DNA of 64,000 nt from contig NZ_JAQOSO010000079.1 in the NCBI RefSeq assembly GCF_030068505.1, positions 119,356-183,355 of the forward strand, given 5' to 3'. This DNA is from Roseofilum capinflatum BLCC-M114 (lineage in GTDB: Bacteria; Cyanobacteriota; Cyanobacteriia; Cyanobacteriales; Desertifilaceae). Below, in pieces: positions 9,001 to 18,541 of this stretch. The number at the start of each line of letters is the position of its first letter. The stretch's first letter is position 1. The notes below the pieces were generated by a model. That model saw only the letters and a program-made list of their open reading frames with translations, did no database searches and was not told where the DNA came from. The position numbers were made by a program, and so were the translations under genes.

Positions 9001-11125
9001 TCCTAGTAGGGAAAGTTGTGCTGGAGGCTGAATTGGTTGTACCTACCACATAAGCCTGTCCTGCTTGGTCTAAACCAATGGTGGAGGCTGTTAGGGGTAA
9101 GAAGGCCACCCCTTCATTACCCGCACCGCCTAAAAATGTAGAATAGGCTAAGGATTGACCATTGGGAGCAAACTTAGTGACAAAGGCATCAAAGGCTCCC
9201 CCTTGATACTCGGATTGGAACGTAGGTTCGGCAAAATTGCGAATTTGTCCCGATGCTAAATTCCGACCCGTGGGGAAGTCAGCCGAGGGCGTAATCCCGG
9301 TCACATAAGCTGCTCCGGTAGAGTCTACCGCAATACCCCCAGCTACATCACCACCACCCCCACCGAGGTAGGAGAAATACAGTTGTTGGCTGGCATCGGT
9401 GTTAATTTTGGAGACAAACACATCACTAGAGCCAACCAAGTTCCGTTGATAGGTTCCAGAAGTGGCTAAACCAGAGGATTGGGTGGTTCCGGAAATATAG
9501 GCATTGCCTGTACTATCAACGTCAATACCAATTCCTTCTTCAAATCCAGGGCCACCTATATAGGTAAAGTACAGTAACTGGTTTCCAGTGGCGTTCACCT
9601 TGGCAACAAAGGCATCACTGCCATTGGTGGGGTCGGTATTTTGTTGGAATACTCCAGCCGTTCCTAAGCCGGTTGATGTGGTTTGTCCGGTAATATAGGC
9701 TGAACCATTACTATCTATCTCGATACCTGAACCCCGATCATAACCCGTACCACCCAGGTAAGAGGCATAGTCAATCTGGGTTCCGGTAGGATTGAGTTTA
9801 AGAACAAAAGCATCCTGGGAACCCCCTGCAAAAGGTTGGAAGGGTGTAGTCGTGCGCCCTTCTTGTACCGGGAAGTCTGGAGATTCAGTTTCCCCAACAA
9901 TATAGGCATTTCCTGCCCGGTCTACAGCAATATCATTGGCACGGTCTTTATCAACACCCCCGATATAGGTTGAGTAGACTAAGCTACCATCATTATTGAT
10001 TTTAGAAATAAAAGCTTCTCGAACATCATTACCCGCAGTTGGATCAGGTAAGGGACGAGTAAAAGGTTCTACTGTATCTTCTGGAGGTTTTTTCGGGAAG
10101 TTAACGGAGAAGGTTTCTCCGGTAACATAGGCAGCTCCAAACTGGTCTACAGTAATGGCATAACCCGCATCTTCTGCGGGTACAGGTGCAGTTACATTTG
10201 TTGCACCTGCTCTATAGGTTCCCTGCTCAAACGTAATCGTCGAGATTTCTGTGTTAGTAATCGTAATGGGCGGACTTGGAGGTTGCCCTGGTACAGTCTG
10301 CCCTGGAATAACTTGGGTTGTCGTTAGAGTTTGTAGAGTAAATGTGACGAAGGGTTGAATATCTTCTACAATTACCGAACTTCCCCCCAAGTAGTTGGAG
10401 TATTCCAGAACGGGGTCGAGGACTAATTCATGATTGGGGTCATAGCTGCCGACTTCAAACCCAATTTGATTCCCCTCTAAAATCTTGTAGGCAACATCTA
10501 CATCAACTTGCTGACCGTTAATAATCTGATAAGCGATGGGGGTTTTCTCGGTTAGCTCTCCTGTGTCGGTAATCAGAGCTAAGGAACCATCTTCGCGAAT
10601 TTCAATATCGTTGATGTTCTCGTAGGCAATCTTAATCGTGTCAACGCTTGCACCGGGAGCCACGTAGATATCCCGTTTAACTTGGCCGCTTTGCCCGGAG
10701 TATTTAACGTCAATGCCATCATAGACTTCTTCGTACCATACGCCCTCGAACGTGGCGATATTGGTGCGCCATTTAGAGGGGTCATTACCAATGAAGAAGT
10801 TGGCAATACCGGGGAGTTGCTCCCATCCTCTGACTTCGGCACTGGGGTTAGAACCAACAAAGTTCGCCCGAATGACATCATCACCATTGGCAACAACGAT
10901 TTCTTCTTGAGTAAAGAAAACTTCCCCCACATCTCCATCTCGGACGTGGAAGGATACGGAGTCATCGACCTGTCCATTATTTTGAATGAAGCTCAGGGGC
11001 CGTTGGCCGGTGAACTGTGGCCTAGCTTCGGGAGAAACGGCTGTGTTGAGCGCTTCTGATGCTAGGAGTACGTCGTCTTGTGCTGTTTGTGCGGTGTTTG
11101 ATGGCAGTTGACTGTTAATTCCCAT
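6086..11125 (-). CDS. Giant secreted-type protein: SBBP repeats, Calx-beta-like repeats, RTX C-terminus
   Basis: The protein has 1679 residues and no classical signal peptide. The N-terminal domain (about 40-240; PLSFIQNNGQVDDSVSFHVR, GIDVKYSGQSGQVKRDIYV) is the one that commonly precedes SBBP beta-propeller repeats. Residues about 240-850 hold repeated blocks of the type AYVTGETFS, DAFVTKFAPNG and YSTFLGG. Residues about 850-1440 hold four or five Calx-beta-like units (SEDGTTQTFDVVLSS, VPDGVVDGNQPYT). A Pro/Ser-rich linker of PSPTPAPSPSP type follows. The last 170 residues carry RTX nonapeptides (GNDFLYGGQDNDTLRGSSGN) that bind calcium and usually direct type I secretion. An AGGACA lies just before the ATG. 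A cell-surface or extracellular adhesive role is inference. Confidence 0.85.
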   Translation of the reverse strand: MGINSQLPSNTAQTAQDDVLLASEALNTAVSPEARPQFTGQRPLSFIQNNGQVDDSVSFHVRDGDVGEVFFTQEEIVVANGDDVIRANFVGSNPSAEVRGWEQLPGIANFFIGNDPSKWRTNIATFEGVWYEEVYDGIDVKYSGQSGQVKRDIYVAPGASVDTIKIAYENINDIEIREDGSLALITDTGELTEKTPIAYQIINGQQVDVDVAYKILEGNQIGFEVGSYDPNHELVLDPVLEYSNYLGGSSVIVEDIQPFVTFTLQTLTTTQVIPGQTVPGQPPSPPITITNTEISTITFEQGTYRAGATNVTAPVPAEDAGYAITVDQFGAAYVTGETFSVNFPKKPPEDTVEPFTRPLPDPTAGNDVREAFISKINNDGSLVYSTYIGGVDKDRANDIAVDRAGNAYIVGETESPDFPVQEGRTTTPFQPFAGGSQDAFVLKLNPTGTQIDYASYLGGTGYDRGSGIEIDSNGSAYITGQTTSTGLGTAGVFQQNTDPTNGSDAFVAKVNATGNQLLYFTYIGGPGFEEGIGIDVDSTGNAYISGTTQSSGLATSGTYQRNLVGSSDVFVSKINTDASQQLYFSYLGGGGGDVAGGIAVDSTGAAYVTGITPSADFPTGRNLASGQIRNFAEPTFQSEYQGGAFDAFVTKFAPNGQSLAYSTFLGGAGNEGVAFLPLTASTIGLDQAGQAYVVGTTNSASSTTFPTRNAEQPNFAGGRTDAFLTKLNRDGTNLIYSSFYGGDGDDYGYGVAVDQFGAAYTTGQTISSNLNDNRDPELPPPGTFEPPTFGYGVEDPSPARTVPFFSNTIPGSLTPIGAAVVERNEPDAFVAKFSFEGVIVTPFGGTLDITEGGVTDFIALELTTEPTAPVTIVLSPDNESTIAPNTVTFTQQNWNRPQRVQVIAVNDGDVEGAHQSTINFQTFSADPSYNQIFVPPVTANVTDNDTRVFVDENEQPDGTRGLVVSENGDTNTYTIRLAQQPAPNTTVQVVSSPDSQLTAGANGNALENAPFTLTFSPTDPRTLWNTPQTVTVGAVDDLVQEGNHTGQLQLAVTSQDGQFNNTNAILVNDTPLTQQENQRSSLTATILDNDQPDIFVNVPSGELITSEDRTGFQISARLGSIPTSDVVIPITISDPTEGNAVPASLTFTPENATQLQVVDILGVPDDIIDGNQPYVVTVAPAQSADPNYSGLELEENEFNVLNLDIDTFGVNVTPVTGLRTSEDGTTQTFDVVLSSSEAPLADVQIDFSTSNPEEGLISTDGQNFAADASLVFNAQNFNVRQTITIQGVPDGVVDGNQPYTILSTPTTSTDERFNNVPVQNVAVINEDIDSIGLNFVPTTGETTVSEDGASIEYSVSLQSSPSSDVVITVQPDVQSLVTPTVLTFNSTNYNEVQTVTITGFDDRIVEGTHSSTINFSVESGDTDYGNLTLDPVTVTVLDNDTSRPGLTPSPTPAPSPSPGFPSFPAFPSFPTFPGFRPPSPAPAPPPAPAPAPSPSPSPSLGTGRATPGNDFIDMGAFNLRSISALQGNDTVVGSPANDFINGNQGNDSLFGAAGNDFLYGGQDNDTLRGSSGNDNLNGDFGNDYLEGGTGTDNLSGGLGNDVFVLPTSGAVSTVFQADRIRDFGNGFDLIGLTDGVTQGNLQLLQTGSDTAILFNGLYLGVVERTTPAALNGRFIPVSL

Positions 11126-11849
11126 GTTGTCCTCACCCCATACCTTTTGTACAGAACCAACTATAGCAAAGCTTACCCATTGTTTTGACCTCTGTTGTCA
11201 ATCCCGTGAGTGTGTTTCCATCATAGCCTGTGGGGTGGGGGGAATGGGGAGATGGGGGGATGGGGGGATGGGGAATGGGGAATGGGGATAAGTTATTATT
11301 GCTCATTTTGGATTTTAAGTTTTAAGTTTTAAGTTGTTCAAATGGACAGGAAACGGTAGATAATAAAATATTGATGGGTTAAAGGAATCGGGTGTTATTG
11401 AGTTTGATTAAGTAAGTTTGAGTTGTTTTTTGCCCCGATCTTGATTTTAGTTTTTCTTAAGGTTTGGGGTTACCAATAGCCTGGAGTGACTTAAGAGTGT
11501 TCAGTCTGGGAATTATGGGTTACCGTCCTTTCCGTAAGGGAATTCAGGTAAAAAAATTTTGTTTTCGACCTTTGAGGGTGCTGTAGTGTAGGTTACAGAA
11601 TATCAAAATAGTGAATTCGGCGATGATTTTTGTTAGGTTTTTATGACCTAAAAGGGAGTTTTCTTAGTATTAATTCAAGAAACTATAGAAAGGGCAAAAT
11701 TGCGACATTATTTTTATCAAAGACTGATGTAGCATTCTTGTGAATTAACGGTAAAGTGTAAGTCAAATCTTCTAAATCGAAGGAATCAAGGAAAGATTCA
11801 CAAAGATTTACAAAGAACTAACGTTACATGAATCTAAGGAGATTAGATT
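11126..11849. other. 724-bp intergenic region upstream of pckA
   Basis: No gene is seen in this stretch. Its left part has G-rich short tandem repeats (GGGGAAT and GGGGGAT units, 11231-11287). The right part is AT-rich and probably carries the pckA promoter and a long 5' leader. The pckA ribosome binding site AAGGAG lies at 11837-11842, seven bases before the ATG. Confidence 0.7.
11583..11596 (+). promoter_or_regulatory. Possible NtcA-type site (GTA-N8-TAC)
   Basis: The string GTAGTGTAGGTTAC fits the GTA-N8-TAC consensus of the cyanobacterial nitrogen regulator NtcA. It lies about 254 bp upstream of the pckA start, and no convincing -10 box stands at the usual distance. Such a short pattern can occur by chance. 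Confidence 0.2.
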
Positions 11850-13499
11850 ATGGTTCAAACCCCTACTAAACCGATCGCCAATCCGTCAGTCAATACCGAA
11901 GCGCCCCACCTATGCCCTCCCTACTACGGACTAGAGGAACTCGGTTTTCTAAATCTGCAAAAGGTCTATCGTAACCTAGCGGTTCCCAAACTATTGGAAC
12001 ATGCCCTAGCCCGAAAAGAAGGGGTTTTGGCCTCAAATGGTGCATTCTGTGTAGAAACCGGGAAGTATACGGGGCGATCGCCCAACGACCGCTTCATTGT
12101 CGATGAACCCTTTATCCATGATGAAGTTCACTGGAACAAAGTCAACGTCGGTTTATCCCCCGAAAAATTCGACATGCTCCATAGACGGGTTCTTGCTTAC
12201 ATCCAAGGCAAAGACCTCTATATCTTTGATGGCTATATTGGTGCAGATCCCAACTATCGGATGAGCGTGCGGATCATCAACGAACTCGCCTATCAAAATA
12301 TGTTCGTGCATCAGATGTTCATTCGCCCCACGGCTGAAGAACTTGCCAGCCATCACGCAGACTTCACGATCATTGCCGTTCCCGGTTTGAAAGGCGATCC
12401 GGGTATTGACGGCATCAACAGCGAAGCCTTCATCGTTGTTAGCTTCTCTAAAAAACTGATCCTCGTGGGCGGTTCCTTCTACGCAGGCGAAATGAAAAAA
12501 TCAGCCTTCTCCTTCATGAACTACTGCATGACCAAGCGCGATGTGCTACCCATGCACTGTAGTGCCAACATGGACGACCAAGGCAATACCGCCCTCTTCT
12601 TTGGTCTCTCCGGAACCGGAAAAACCACCCTTTCTGCCGACACCAGCCGTCGCCTAATCGGAGATGATGAACATGGATGGTCTTCTGATGGCATCTTCAA
12701 CTTTGAAGGTGGATGCTATGCCAAAACCATTCGCCTGTCGCGAGAAAAAGAACCGGAAATTTGGGACGCTATCCGCTATGGCTCACTCCTAGAAAACGTC
12801 ATCCTAGACGAAGAAACCCGCACTCCCGACTATGACGATGGCAGCTTAACCCAAAATACCCGTGGTGCTTACCCCATCAACTATATTCCCAACTGTGTGA
12901 TTCCGGGTATTGGCGGCCATCCTACGGCCGTCATCTTTTTGACTGCGGATGCCTTTGGAGTCCTGCCCCCCATTTCCAAACTGACGACTGAGCAAGCTAT
13001 TTATCATTTTCTGTCTGGCTATACTAGCAAACTGGCAGGAACAGAACGGGGTGTGACGGAACCTGAAGCCACGTTCTCCGCTTGTTTCGGTAAGCCATTC
13101 CTACCTCTGTCAGCTACGGTTTATGGGGAAATGCTGGCCAAACGCCTTGAAGAACATAAGGACACCACCTCAGTTTATTTAATCAATACCGGATGGACAG
13201 GCGGCCCCTATGGTGTCGGTCAACGCTTTGATATTCAAGATACCCGCTATATGGTTTGGGCGGCTTTGAGGGGCGATCTCGATAAGGTTAATTTCAATCC
13301 GCACCCCATCTTTAAGGTATTGGTTCCGGAAAGCGTTCCCAATGTCGATCCGAAGATTCTGAACCCGAAAAATACCTGGAGCGATCCAGAAGCTTACGAT
13401 CGCCAAGCGAAAATCTTAGCCGAGAAGTTCATCGAGAACTTCAAACGCTTCAAAACTGCTACACCCGAAATTATCAACGCTGGGCCAAAGCTTGATTAG
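11850..13499 (+). CDS. pckA: Phosphoenolpyruvate carboxykinase (ATP)
   Basis: It converts oxaloacetate and ATP to phosphoenolpyruvate, CO2 and ADP in the cytosol, the entry step to gluconeogenesis. The 549 residues fit the ATP-dependent family. The ATP P-loop GLSGTGKTTLSAD starts near residue 252. The metal and substrate motifs LIGDDEHGW and FNFEGGCYAKTI follow it, and RMSVRIINELAYQNMFVHQMF contributes upstream. TGRSPNDRF (near residue 73) is the conserved oxaloacetate-binding region. The ATG follows a good AAGGAG. A glyceraldehyde-3-phosphate dehydrogenase gene follows 201 bp later on the same strand, fitting a carbon-flux role. Confidence 0.97.
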   Translation: MVQTPTKPIANPSVNTEAPHLCPPYYGLEELGFLNLQKVYRNLAVPKLLEHALARKEGVLASNGAFCVETGKYTGRSPNDRFIVDEPFIHDEVHWNKVNVGLSPEKFDMLHRRVLAYIQGKDLYIFDGYIGADPNYRMSVRIINELAYQNMFVHQMFIRPTAEELASHHADFTIIAVPGLKGDPGIDGINSEAFIVVSFSKKLILVGGSFYAGEMKKSAFSFMNYCMTKRDVLPMHCSANMDDQGNTALFFGLSGTGKTTLSADTSRRLIGDDEHGWSSDGIFNFEGGCYAKTIRLSREKEPEIWDAIRYGSLLENVILDEETRTPDYDDGSLTQNTRGAYPINYIPNCVIPGIGGHPTAVIFLTADAFGVLPPISKLTTEQAIYHFLSGYTSKLAGTERGVTEPEATFSACFGKPFLPLSATVYGEMLAKRLEEHKDTTSVYLINTGWTGGPYGVGQRFDIQDTRYMVWAALRGDLDKVNFNPHPIFKVLVPESVPNVDPKILNPKNTWSDPEAYDRQAKILAEKFIENFKRFKTATPEIINAGPKLD

Positions 13500-13597
13500 G
13501 AATAGGGAATAGGGGATAGGGAATAGGGAATAGGGAATAGGGTTTCCCCATCTCCCCATCCCCCTATCTCGCCATCTCGCCCACTCCCTATTCCCCA
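13500..13597. repeat. Heptamer tandem repeat (GGGAATA) facing its complement
   Basis: Several copies of a 7-bp unit (GGGAATA/GGGGATA) are followed by CCCC-ATCT units ending in CTCCCTATTCCCC. The two halves could fold on each other. This is the STRR kind of repeat common between cyanobacterial genes. It separates pckA from gap. Confidence 0.7.
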
Positions 13598-13667
13598 AAT
13601 GCTTAAAATATTCTTGCCATAGCAAGGGTTCACCAGAGGAAGTGCCAAAGTAGATCGGGGAAAGTAA

Positions 13668-14720
<1,053 letters not shown>

Positions 14721-14760
14721 TCAACCTTCTCCTTCTCTTTTCCTATTAATGCTGTATGGT

Positions 14761-14790
14761 ATAGGGTGAGCGTGTCTCACCCTATTTTTT
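14761..14790 (+). terminator. Rho-independent terminator of gap
   Basis: A GC-rich hairpin (AGGGTGAG-cgtgt-CTCACCCT) is followed directly by ATTTTTT. It lies 41 bp past the gap stop codon. Confidence 0.9.
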
Positions 14791-14918
14791 AGGGCTATGG
14801 GCTGGTAATGATTCAAACAGCTATTTTCTCAGGATTTATTGGATAGTGGTAAAGTACCATCAATCGATTAATGGCAGGCTTAAAGAGAAATGGTATAAGG
14901 CAACCCCATCTCAAATTT

Positions 14919-15272
14919 TCATTTCTCTCCTAAATCTACAGCGTTAGGATACAAAAAAGTCTCAACTTCAGAAAAATGTGCGGGATCTTTTTCTGGAAAA
15001 TTAATGACGATATCTACAGAACCCCCCAGAGCGGAAATAATGGCTAGAAGCTTATTGAATGTAATGTTTTCTTGTCCCTCCACTGGTGAAAGGTCAAGTG
15101 GCTCTATATTGAACCTTTCTGCGAGTTCATCTGGTGATATTCCCGCCATTTCTCCCACAGTTTCAAGTATTCTTAGCTCCTCCTTTATTTTCTGAGCGCC
15201 CGCAGCAATTCTTTGCTGAGACTCAGGAGAAAAGGTGCTTCTTATTTCTTTATAAGTTTTATATTTTCTCAT
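14919..15272 (-). CDS. Antitoxin of a HigBA-type pair (XRE-like)
   Basis: This would be the antitoxin partner of the RelE/HigB-like toxin just upstream. I start it at ATG 15272, which overlaps the toxin stop as ATGA, the usual coupling in such operons. The resulting 117 residues contain a short helix-turn-helix-like stretch (VGEMAGISPDELAERFNI) and then FNKLLAIISALGGSVDIVINFPE. Putative HigA antitoxins with that C-terminal pattern are common beside Gp49-type toxins. Antitoxins of this kind bind the toxin and repress their own promoter. The frame is open to 15350, but the extra residues are basic and overlap the toxin gene. Confidence 0.8.
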   Translation of the reverse strand: MRKYKTYKEIRSTFSPESQQRIAAGAQKIKEELRILETVGEMAGISPDELAERFNIEPLDLSPVEGQENITFNKLLAIISALGGSVDIVINFPEKDPAHFSEVETFLYPNAVDLGEK

Positions 15273-15628
15273 ACTAATTCGCCTTCTTCTGTCTCTTCTA
15301 GATATTCTCGAAATCGTCGATCGGCTATGGGAATATTTATCTGATACCATCGTTTTTTTCCTGCTTTGTTACCCCCAAGGAGAAGAACGGCTTGGCGCTT
15401 GGGATCGAAAGCAAAAATGATTCGATAAGGTTCTCCAGCATGTTGAACTCTTAGTTCTTTCATATTCGGAAATTCAGAGCCTTTAAGTGTATCAACATAG
15501 GGTCTTCCCAATTGTGCCCCTTTTTCCTCAAGAACATCGATCGCTGTAGCAATTGAATCTTGTACAGCTTGTTCCTGTTCAAAGAACCATTTTTCAAACT
15601 CTGCATGAAGTATGATTTCCCATAACAT
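15269..15628 (-). CDS. RelE/HigB-like toxin (Gp49 family)
   Basis: This is a probable mRNA-cleaving or ribosome-acting toxin. The family pattern is clear: MLWEIILHAEFEKWF at the start, then GRPYVDTLKGSEFPNMKELR, YRIIFAFDPKRQAVLLLGGNKAG and a C-terminal ADRRFREYLEE. I start at ATG 15628 because the fold begins there. The open frame reaches 15760, but the upstream 44 residues look unrelated. The 119-residue product fits the family. The gene is divergent from ddl. Whether the pair is active is unknown. Confidence 0.85.
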   Translation of the reverse strand: MLWEIILHAEFEKWFFEQEQAVQDSIATAIDVLEEKGAQLGRPYVDTLKGSEFPNMKELRVQHAGEPYRIIFAFDPKRQAVLLLGGNKAGKKRWYQINIPIADRRFREYLEETEEGELV

Positions 15629-15778
15629 AGTATGAAATAGGCTTGCTATATACGATCGTGTCAATATTGTATCCGATCGCGAAACAACAGTATTGAGAAA
15701 GAGAAAATCCCTAAATTTTTTAATTTTTAATTGATATAATAAACTCTTTGCTGTTGACATGAAGAGGAAGCTAGGGTT

Positions 15779-16831
15779 ATGAGCCAGAAACGGATAGGAC
15801 TATTGTTTGGGGGATGTTCGGGGGAGCATGAAGTTTCCATTGTTTCGGCAAAGGCGATCGCCGCAGCGCTGCAAACCGGAGAAAACGGCGATCGCTACCA
15901 AGTCCTTCCTTTCTATATCCGTAAAGATGGTTACTGGTATGAACCCGAAACCGCCGCCCAAGTCCTGGACTCTGGTACACCCTTATCCACAGATAGCCCA
16001 TCGGGGCGCAGTTTGTGGCAGTTTCCCGATCGAGTGAGTGAGATTGATGTCTGGTTTCCGATTCTACACGGCCCTAACGGTGAAGATGGCTCGATTCAAG
16101 GCTTGCTGCAACTGATGCAAGTGCCCTATGTGGGTTCGGGAATTGTCGGATCGGCGGTGGGTATGGATAAAATTGCCATGAAAATGGCCTTTGCCCAAGC
16201 GGGTTTAGCCCAAGTTAAGTATAAGGCGGTGACTCGCGCTCAAGTGTGGTCTAATCCTTGTATTTTTCCCAAACTCTGCGATGAGATAGAAGCAGAAATG
16301 GGTTATCCCTGTTTTGTCAAACCCGCGAATTTAGGATCGTCGGTGGGTATTGCTAAAGTGCGATCGCGTCAAGAATTGGAAGCTGCCCTAGATAACGCCG
16401 CTAGTTATGACCGTAGAATTATCATTGAAGCGGGAGTCACTGCCAGAGAGGTTGAATGTGCCGTACTCGGCAACGACTATCCCAAAGCCTCTGTTGTCGG
16501 CGAAATCACGTTTGAGAGCGATTTCTACGACTACGAAACCAAATATACAGCCGGAAAAGCAGATCTATTCATTCCGGCTAATTTACCCGCACAGGTGAGC
16601 GATCGCATCCGAGACATGGCCATTCAAGCCTTCCAAGCTGTCGATGCCTCCGGATTATCTAGAGTAGACTTTTTCTATATAGAGTCTACTGGAGAGGTGC
16701 TAATCAACGAAATCAACACCCTACCCGGCTTTACCTCTACCAGCATGTACCCCCAACTTTGGGCGAACACGGGAGTTCCTTTCCCAGAACTGGTGCATCA
16801 GTTGATTGAATTGGCTCTAGAAAGACATTGA
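15779..16831 (+). CDS. ddl: D-alanine--D-alanine ligase
   Basis: It joins two D-alanines with ATP for peptidoglycan precursors in the cytosol. The start [20 protein letters not shown] is the family signature. ATP-grasp motifs follow: [30 protein letters not shown] and the end region [19 protein letters not shown]. The 350 residues are the usual length. GAGGAAG lies before the ATG. The gene ends one base before the stop of the convergent ictB-like gene, so the two 3' ends nearly touch. Confidence 0.97.
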   Translation: MSQKRIGLLFGGCSGEHEVSIVSAKAIAAALQTGENGDRYQVLPFYIRKDGYWYEPETAAQVLDSGTPLSTDSPSGRSLWQFPDRVSEIDVWFPILHGPNGEDGSIQGLLQLMQVPYVGSGIVGSAVGMDKIAMKMAFAQAGLAQVKYKAVTRAQVWSNPCIFPKLCDEIEAEMGYPCFVKPANLGSSVGIAKVRSRQELEAALDNAASYDRRIIIEAGVTAREVECAVLGNDYPKASVVGEITFESDFYDYETKYTAGKADLFIPANLPAQVSDRIRDMAIQAFQAVDASGLSRVDFFYIESTGEVLINEINTLPGFTSTSMYPQLWANTGVPFPELVHQLIELALERH

Positions 16832-16832
16832 G

Positions 16833-18218
16833 TTAATTAACGGCTCCTGTGGGTTGAGCCGGTTTCTGGTAATAACTAGAGATAATAGCCACGGCAAACC
16901 ACCAAAGGGTATTAACCTGGGGGCGATACCAAACCGTATCTACTGCGCCATGGGCCATCATACCGATCGCGATCGCCAAGGCTCCCATTAACCACCAGCC
17001 TTCAGGTGAAGCCATGTCCCGCAGACGTTGCAGTTGTTTCCATCCCTGGTAAAAGGTGACGGCTAAAAACCACAGGAACACACTTAAACCAATTAAACCG
17101 GTTTCTACAGCCGTTTCTAGTAACACAGAATAGGCACTGAGGGCTGAATATTTGGGAGTCATAAACAGGGGATAGATTTTATTAAACGCGCTATTCCCTG
17201 GGCCTATCCCAATGATGGGATAGGCTTCAATCATCCGCAGAGCGCCCATCCAAACGTTAATACGGAAATTATTGCTGCTATCAGAGCGGCCGGCAAAAAT
17301 ACTAGAGACGCGATCGCGGACGGGAGGCACAAACAACACGGCGATCGCAAACAACGCCACTAAAATCCCGAAGGTCAAAGGAAGGGCAAACCGTTGCCAA
17401 AAGGGAGATAACTTCGCACTCCACCAATACACCGCCAATAGACCAAAGGCCGTTAAAGCAACCACAAACCCGATCCATCCCCCCCGGCTATAGGTCAACA
17501 CTAAGCAGGCAGAATTAATCGTGAACGTCAAGATCGCCAACATTTTGGGAAAAAAGCCCTTCCAGCTCCAAACCGCCGCCAAGCCCCAAATGACCGCCGC
17601 TAAGAGATAGCCAGCCAATAGATTGGGATTGCCCAGATAGCTATAGACGCGGGTCACTTCAGCCGAGGCCGACTCTGGATCGACCCAAGTGGCCAGCGAT
17701 CGCGCCCCAAAAAAGTATTGACGAATGCCATAAACCGCTACAGGCAAACTGATCAATAGATAGAGCGTAATTAAACTAGAGCGAATCCGTTGATTGCGGG
17801 TTAAGCGAGCGGTAAAGGCAAAAAACAGTAAATATAGACCCAGTTTAATCAATCCACTCAGGGCTGCCATTTTCACGGGCGAAAGGGCCGTAGCCACGAG
17901 GGACACTACCGCAAACAGGAACACCATCCCATGAATGGGAGTGGCTAGGGGTTGGCGCTCCTCCTGGGGATCGTCGGAGAGGGTGAGTAAAATCCAGAAC
18001 CCTCCACAGGCCGCTAACAGGACACCAATTAACGTCGTGGACACAAAGGGACTAAACCCTAGAACCAAGGCCACCAGAGTTGCGCCGATCCAGTCGGCCG
18101 ACTGCATGATGGCACTACCAGAGCGCCAGCTTCTCAGCGATCCGACGATCCGATGGAGTAGCGATCCTTGCAGCCAAGGATCGAGGGCAAAATTGGATAA
18201 AAGCAGAGTTTCCCACAC
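16833..18218 (-). CDS. ictB: IctB-like O-antigen ligase-family membrane protein
   Basis: The 461-residue polytopic protein has about ten to twelve hydrophobic segments. The Wzy/O-antigen-ligase type region (TRVYSYLGNPNLLAGYLLAAV, LVLTYSRGGWIGFVVA, PIIGIGPGNSAFNKIYPLF) is clear. Cyanobacterial members of this length with a long N-terminal extension are named IctB. They were first proposed to be inorganic carbon transporters, but later work questions that. The homology also fits glycan ligation. The start used is the ATG at 18218. Confidence 0.82.
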   Translation of the reverse strand: MWETLLLSNFALDPWLQGSLLHRIVGSLRSWRSGSAIMQSADWIGATLVALVLGFSPFVSTTLIGVLLAACGGFWILLTLSDDPQEERQPLATPIHGMVFLFAVVSLVATALSPVKMAALSGLIKLGLYLLFFAFTARLTRNQRIRSSLITLYLLISLPVAVYGIRQYFFGARSLATWVDPESASAEVTRVYSYLGNPNLLAGYLLAAVIWGLAAVWSWKGFFPKMLAILTFTINSACLVLTYSRGGWIGFVVALTAFGLLAVYWWSAKLSPFWQRFALPLTFGILVALFAIAVLFVPPVRDRVSSIFAGRSDSSNNFRINVWMGALRMIEAYPIIGIGPGNSAFNKIYPLFMTPKYSALSAYSVLLETAVETGLIGLSVFLWFLAVTFYQGWKQLQRLRDMASPEGWWLMGALAIAIGMMAHGAVDTVWYRPQVNTLWWFAVAIISSYYQKPAQPTGAVN

Positions 18219-18541
18219 AGTGATAATTAGAGAATAGGTAATAGATAATAGGTAATAACAAGAGCCAGTAGGGTGAGCAAGAGAAGGTTTGATATCAGTG
18301 AACTTCTACAAGGTTTGTGTGCCCACCCTACGACGATCGGCAATTATAACAGTTAATCGGACTTGAGATGAGAGAGCGATCGCCCAGCTATGTTGAGCCA
18401 TAAGACTCCAACCTTGCCAGTTGGTGGCCCCCAATAGAGGGGTTCTGAATTCACTTCCTAAAGAAAAAACAAAGAATACTGGCAAAAAATTATGGTATGT
18501 TTATATATGGGAAAAAAAATTGTCGATCAACATAAGAAATC
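18219..18541. other. Intergenic region with type A palindromic element
   Basis: No gene is seen. The region contains AATAGGTAATA-type short repeats near 18230-18257. It also holds a type A palindrome at 18268-18331 with arms GTAGGGTGAGCA and TGTGCCCACCCTAC. The right half is AT-rich and probably carries the promoter of the downstream methyltransferase gene. Confidence 0.6.
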
